Source: Dysgonomonas sp. 520
GTDB taxonomy: Bacteria; Bacteroidota; Bacteroidia; Bacteroidales; Dysgonomonadaceae
DNA length: 64,000 nt
Direction: 5' to 3'
Assembly (NCBI RefSeq): GCF_010501095.1
Contig: NZ_QVMP01000004.1
Coordinates: 1 to 64,000 of the forward strand
The notes under the pieces were generated by a model. That model was not told the origin of the DNA. It made no database searches and saw nothing but the letters and a program-made list of their open reading frames with translations. Position 1 is the first letter of the stretch. Each line of letters starts with the position of its first letter. Below are positions 61,629 through 64,000 of this stretch, piece by piece. The translations under genes were made by a program, and so were the position numbers.

Positions 61629-63242
61629 ATGAAATCACTAAATATAATAAAAAACATTGCAGGCTGTCTCTTAGTCGCTTATACGGCTCTATTTACATTG
61701 TCATGTGATGATGATGTAAATGATTGGGGAGTGGATTCATCTCAAGATAGATTGTTCCGTCCGTTGGTTTTTGAGCAGTCGAAGGTTTCGGCAACTTCAA
61801 TCGAAGTTCGCTTCACTAAAGTTATGGCTGCCGACCGTTATATCTTCGAAATCAGTGAAGATAGCCTTAAGTTTGAGAACGTTATCCGCACTGTCGAGAT
61901 ACTATCCGATACGTTGACACCTTTTTCTCTTTCTTCCACAGCTACGAAAACCGAGTTCCGTATACCTTTCGACGAATTGAACGGAAGCACACAGCAGTGC
62001 ATCAGAATGAAAGCTGTGAACAAAGAAGGAACATTGAGCTCAGAATATGTTGAGTTTGCATTTAAAACCACAGAAGAAAATATATTTAAAGAGTTTGTAA
62101 TTGGGGCAGACGAGTTTACCGCAAAATGGGAGCAAACCGACAGAATCACTCGTATAGAGGTGATTGAAGATGCCTCCGGAGAAGACGTGTTGGCAGATGG
62201 AAATCTGTCGGATCAAGAAATTGCAAATGCAGAGAAAACTGTTTCGGGCCTGAAGATGGGAACCTACTATACTGTTACACTGTATAACGGAGACAAAATC
62301 AGGGGGCGTCATTCTCTGAAAACAGCAGGAACTGCAGGAAGTGAGTCTTACAATGTGCAGCCGGGTGACGATATAGCTGCAGTTTTGCAAGAACTATTGG
62401 ATTTGGGAACGCCTAATGTTTCGCTCATATTCGAAAACGGACAGGCTTATGATCTTCAAACTTTAGAAATACCAGCGGGTATGGTTTCCGTAACATTCAC
62501 AGCTTCGAGCGGAGAAAAGCCAATCTTAAACATGAATAAGGTGGTTGCAGCTTCTACTATGGATGCGTTGGTGTTTGAGAACGTAAATCTTGTGGGCGAA
62601 AGTGCAGAGACATCTCGTTTCATTGACACTAAAGTGGGTATTAGGAATATTAGCTTTACGGGTTGTAGCATAAGCGACTATAACTGCATAATACGTTTGC
62701 AAAATACACCGATGGAAGTGGATAAGGTTTTAGTAGACAGATGTTTTATTAAGAATACCGGAAGTTATGGCGTGTTTAATGTTGGTGGTGCTCAGGTGCA
62801 GTTGAAAGACCTGGAATTGAAAGAAAGCACACTTGTAGATGTAGGGACACAATTGACGGATATTCGTACCAATGCCGAACTGATTACTGTAAAACAATGT
62901 ACATTCTACAATGGAAATGCGAAAATGAATCAGTTTTTCCGTTTCGATAAAAATAATTTGCCGGCGTTGGTGGTAGTAGAAAAATGTTTGTTGTCAGGAG
63001 CCAATGCAGACGGAAAGGTGAATGCAACATATCAGGACTACCTGCCTGCTCTATCCATTTCTTTTGCAGGAACATACAGAAGTTCCGATTTTCAGGAGAA
63101 TAACAGAAAATTTGCCGACATCACAGTGTTTGAAGGTACGGCATCCGAACTATTCACAAATCCCGACAATGATGAGTTCTTCATTAAACCCGGATCCGGA
63201 TTTGCCGGTGAAGGAGTAGTGGGCGACCCTCGATGGTTCTGA
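61629..63242 (+). CDS. DUF4957-type surface lipoprotein
   Basis: The protein has 537 residues. SPII signal with Cys26 (LFTLSCDDDVNDWGVD). Residues ~40-230 look like two fibronectin-III-like domains (FEQSKVSATSIEVRFTKVMA, FVIGADEFTAKWEQTDRITR). Residues ~240-537 form a right-handed beta-helix (PGDDIAAVLQELLDLGTPNV, then NISFTGCSISDYNCIIRL, GSYGVFNVGGAQVQLKDLEL), the DUF4957/DUF5123 architecture common in Bacteroidetes PULs. It is likely a surface glycan-binding protein; catalysis cannot be excluded. Confidence 0.75.
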   Translation: MKSLNIIKNIAGCLLVAYTALFTLSCDDDVNDWGVDSSQDRLFRPLVFEQSKVSATSIEVRFTKVMAADRYIFEISEDSLKFENVIRTVEILSDTLTPFSLSSTATKTEFRIPFDELNGSTQQCIRMKAVNKEGTLSSEYVEFAFKTTEENIFKEFVIGADEFTAKWEQTDRITRIEVIEDASGEDVLADGNLSDQEIANAEKTVSGLKMGTYYTVTLYNGDKIRGRHSLKTAGTAGSESYNVQPGDDIAAVLQELLDLGTPNVSLIFENGQAYDLQTLEIPAGMVSVTFTASSGEKPILNMNKVVAASTMDALVFENVNLVGESAETSRFIDTKVGIRNISFTGCSISDYNCIIRLQNTPMEVDKVLVDRCFIKNTGSYGVFNVGGAQVQLKDLELKESTLVDVGTQLTDIRTNAELITVKQCTFYNGNAKMNQFFRFDKNNLPALVVVEKCLLSGANADGKVNATYQDYLPALSISFAGTYRSSDFQENNRKFADITVFEGTASELFTNPDNDEFFIKPGSGFAGEGVVGDPRWF

Positions 63243-63369
63243 TTATGCTGTTTTGATAAATTGCCGATAGGGTTGTGTCAAAAGTCTTTTCTCCCCCTTT
63301 AGGGGTTGCAGGGTTGCTTTGTAAAGATTAGGGCTTTTGACACCCCCATTGGTTAACTAAAAAGAAGAA

Positions 63370-64000
63370 ATGAAAAATCTGTTTTTTATATTCTCCCTAT
63401 TCTCTTTTCTTTCTGTTTTCGGACAAGAAAGTAATATGAAGCTATGGTACAACACGCCTGCAAACCTGTGGGTAGAATCGTTACCATTGGGCAATGGGCG
63501 TATTGGAGCCATGGTATACGGGAATCCCGTCAATGAAGAATTTCAACTGAATGAAGAAACCATTTGGGGTGGTTCTCCATATAATAACACCAATCCTTTG
63601 GCGAAAAATTCTTTAGGAAAAATCCGTGATCTCATTTTCCAAGGTCATAATGTAGAAGCACAAGCTCTGTGCGGAGATGTTATCTGCTCGAAGGGGGCAA
63701 ATGGCATGCCCTATCAGACAGTGGGTTCGTTACATCTCGATTTTGAAGAGCAGGAAGGATATGAGGAGTATTATCGGGAATTGGATATAGAGAAAGCTCT
63801 TACTAAAACGACATTTAAAGTAAATGGCGTTCGGTTTACGAGAGAAGCATTTACTTCGTTTCCTGATCAAATGCTGATTGTAAAGCTGACGGCAGCAAAA
63901 CCGAATAGCATTTCTTTCAAGGCTCGTTATACAAGTCCGTATAAAGATGCAAAATATTCAACATCCGCAAATGTATTGGAAATAAGTGGAAAAGCATCCA
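63370..64000 (+). CDS. GH95 alpha-L-fucosidase-type hydrolase, N-terminal part
   Basis: The gene runs off the window; about 210 codons are visible. Signal peptide MKNLFFIFSLFSFLSVFG. The GH95 N-terminal beta-domain shows KLWYNTPANLWVESLPLGNG, RIGAMVYGNPVNEEFQLNEE and TIWGGSPYNNTNPLAKN, all typical of the family. GH95 removes alpha-1,2-L-fucose or L-galactose. The catalytic domain lies outside the window. An intergenic block at 63283-63318 (CTCCCCCTTTAGGGGTTG) separates it from the upstream lipoprotein gene. Confidence 0.88.
   Translation, partial: MKNLFFIFSLFSFLSVFGQESNMKLWYNTPANLWVESLPLGNGRIGAMVYGNPVNEEFQLNEETIWGGSPYNNTNPLAKNSLGKIRDLIFQGHNVEAQALCGDVICSKGANGMPYQTVGSLHLDFEEQEGYEEYYRELDIEKALTKTTFKVNGVRFTREAFTSFPDQMLIVKLTAAKPNSISFKARYTSPYKDAKYSTSANVLEISGKAS

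Noticed and set aside
1-64000. CRISPR array, rRNA operon or complete tRNA gene
   Set aside because: No regularly spaced direct repeats, no rRNA-like sequence and no fully paired cloverleaf were found; only degenerate or half tRNA sequences.

Overview
The window looks like a chromosome segment of a Bacteroidales bacterium; the gene content best fits a Dysgonomonas-like genome, but the genus is inference. The basis is SusC/SusD pairs, a hybrid two-component system (HTCS), a type IX secretion sorting domain on a giant surface protein, SPII lipoproteins, TAnnTTTG-type -7 promoter boxes, few Shine-Dalgarno sites and an AT-rich, non-compact layout. No rRNA operon and no CRISPR array were seen.

Layout. 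1-0.8 kb: the 3' end of an ATP-grasp peptide ligase operon (MvdC/MvdD-like, graspetide type) with a small membrane protein, closed by a very long hairpin. 0.8-11.5 kb: a signalling and surface locus in which a LuxR-type response regulator and a TPR-containing histidine kinase lie next to an operon of a polytopic lipoprotein and a 1,997-residue GLUG-repeat secreted protein. 11.5-17.1 kb: a decayed genomic island between a degenerate tRNA-Pro-like sequence and a tRNA-Asn 3'-half scar. It holds an integrase remnant, three unrecognised ORFs, a WYL regulator, a lipoprotein and a hydrolase remnant. 17.3-24 kb: an L-fucose catabolic operon (fucI, a RhaM-type mutarotase, fucA, a kinase, fucP) divergent from an AraC regulator. 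24.4-29 kb: a C1q-like secreted protein with a divergent AraC regulator, then a glycosyltransferase, a lipoprotein and mutY. 29.2-41.5 kb: housekeeping genes: HU, a 30-residue COX24/mS38-like basic protein, RNase G, a GltD-type oxidoreductase, a peptidoglycan amidase, htpG, a tandem pair of near-identical sigma factors, folK and mnmE. 41.5-44.6 kb: a decayed integrative element directly behind the mnmE 3' end (four-HTH zinc-finger protein, broken tyrosine recombinase, DUF1016 fragment); its right end has cut into a GH43 gene. 44.6-50.3 kb: a glycan-degradation cluster (GH43 fragment, an unassigned toroid-type hydrolase candidate, aldose epimerase, two GH43). 50.4-50.6 kb: another tRNA-Asn 3'-half scar with a terminator. 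50.8-64 kb: gpmA, then a polysaccharide utilization locus (HTCS, SusC, SusD, a DUF4957-type lipoprotein and a GH95 that runs off the window).

How it fits together. GH95 (alpha-L-fucosidase-type) and GH43 (arabinofuranosidase/xylosidase-type) enzymes in two clusters would release fucose and pentoses from plant or mucin-like glycans, and the fuc operon could catabolise the fucose. Three copies of a tRNA-Asn 3'-half sequence, an integrase remnant beside a tRNA-like sequence and a broken integrase behind mnmE show that this segment has been a repeated target for integrating elements.
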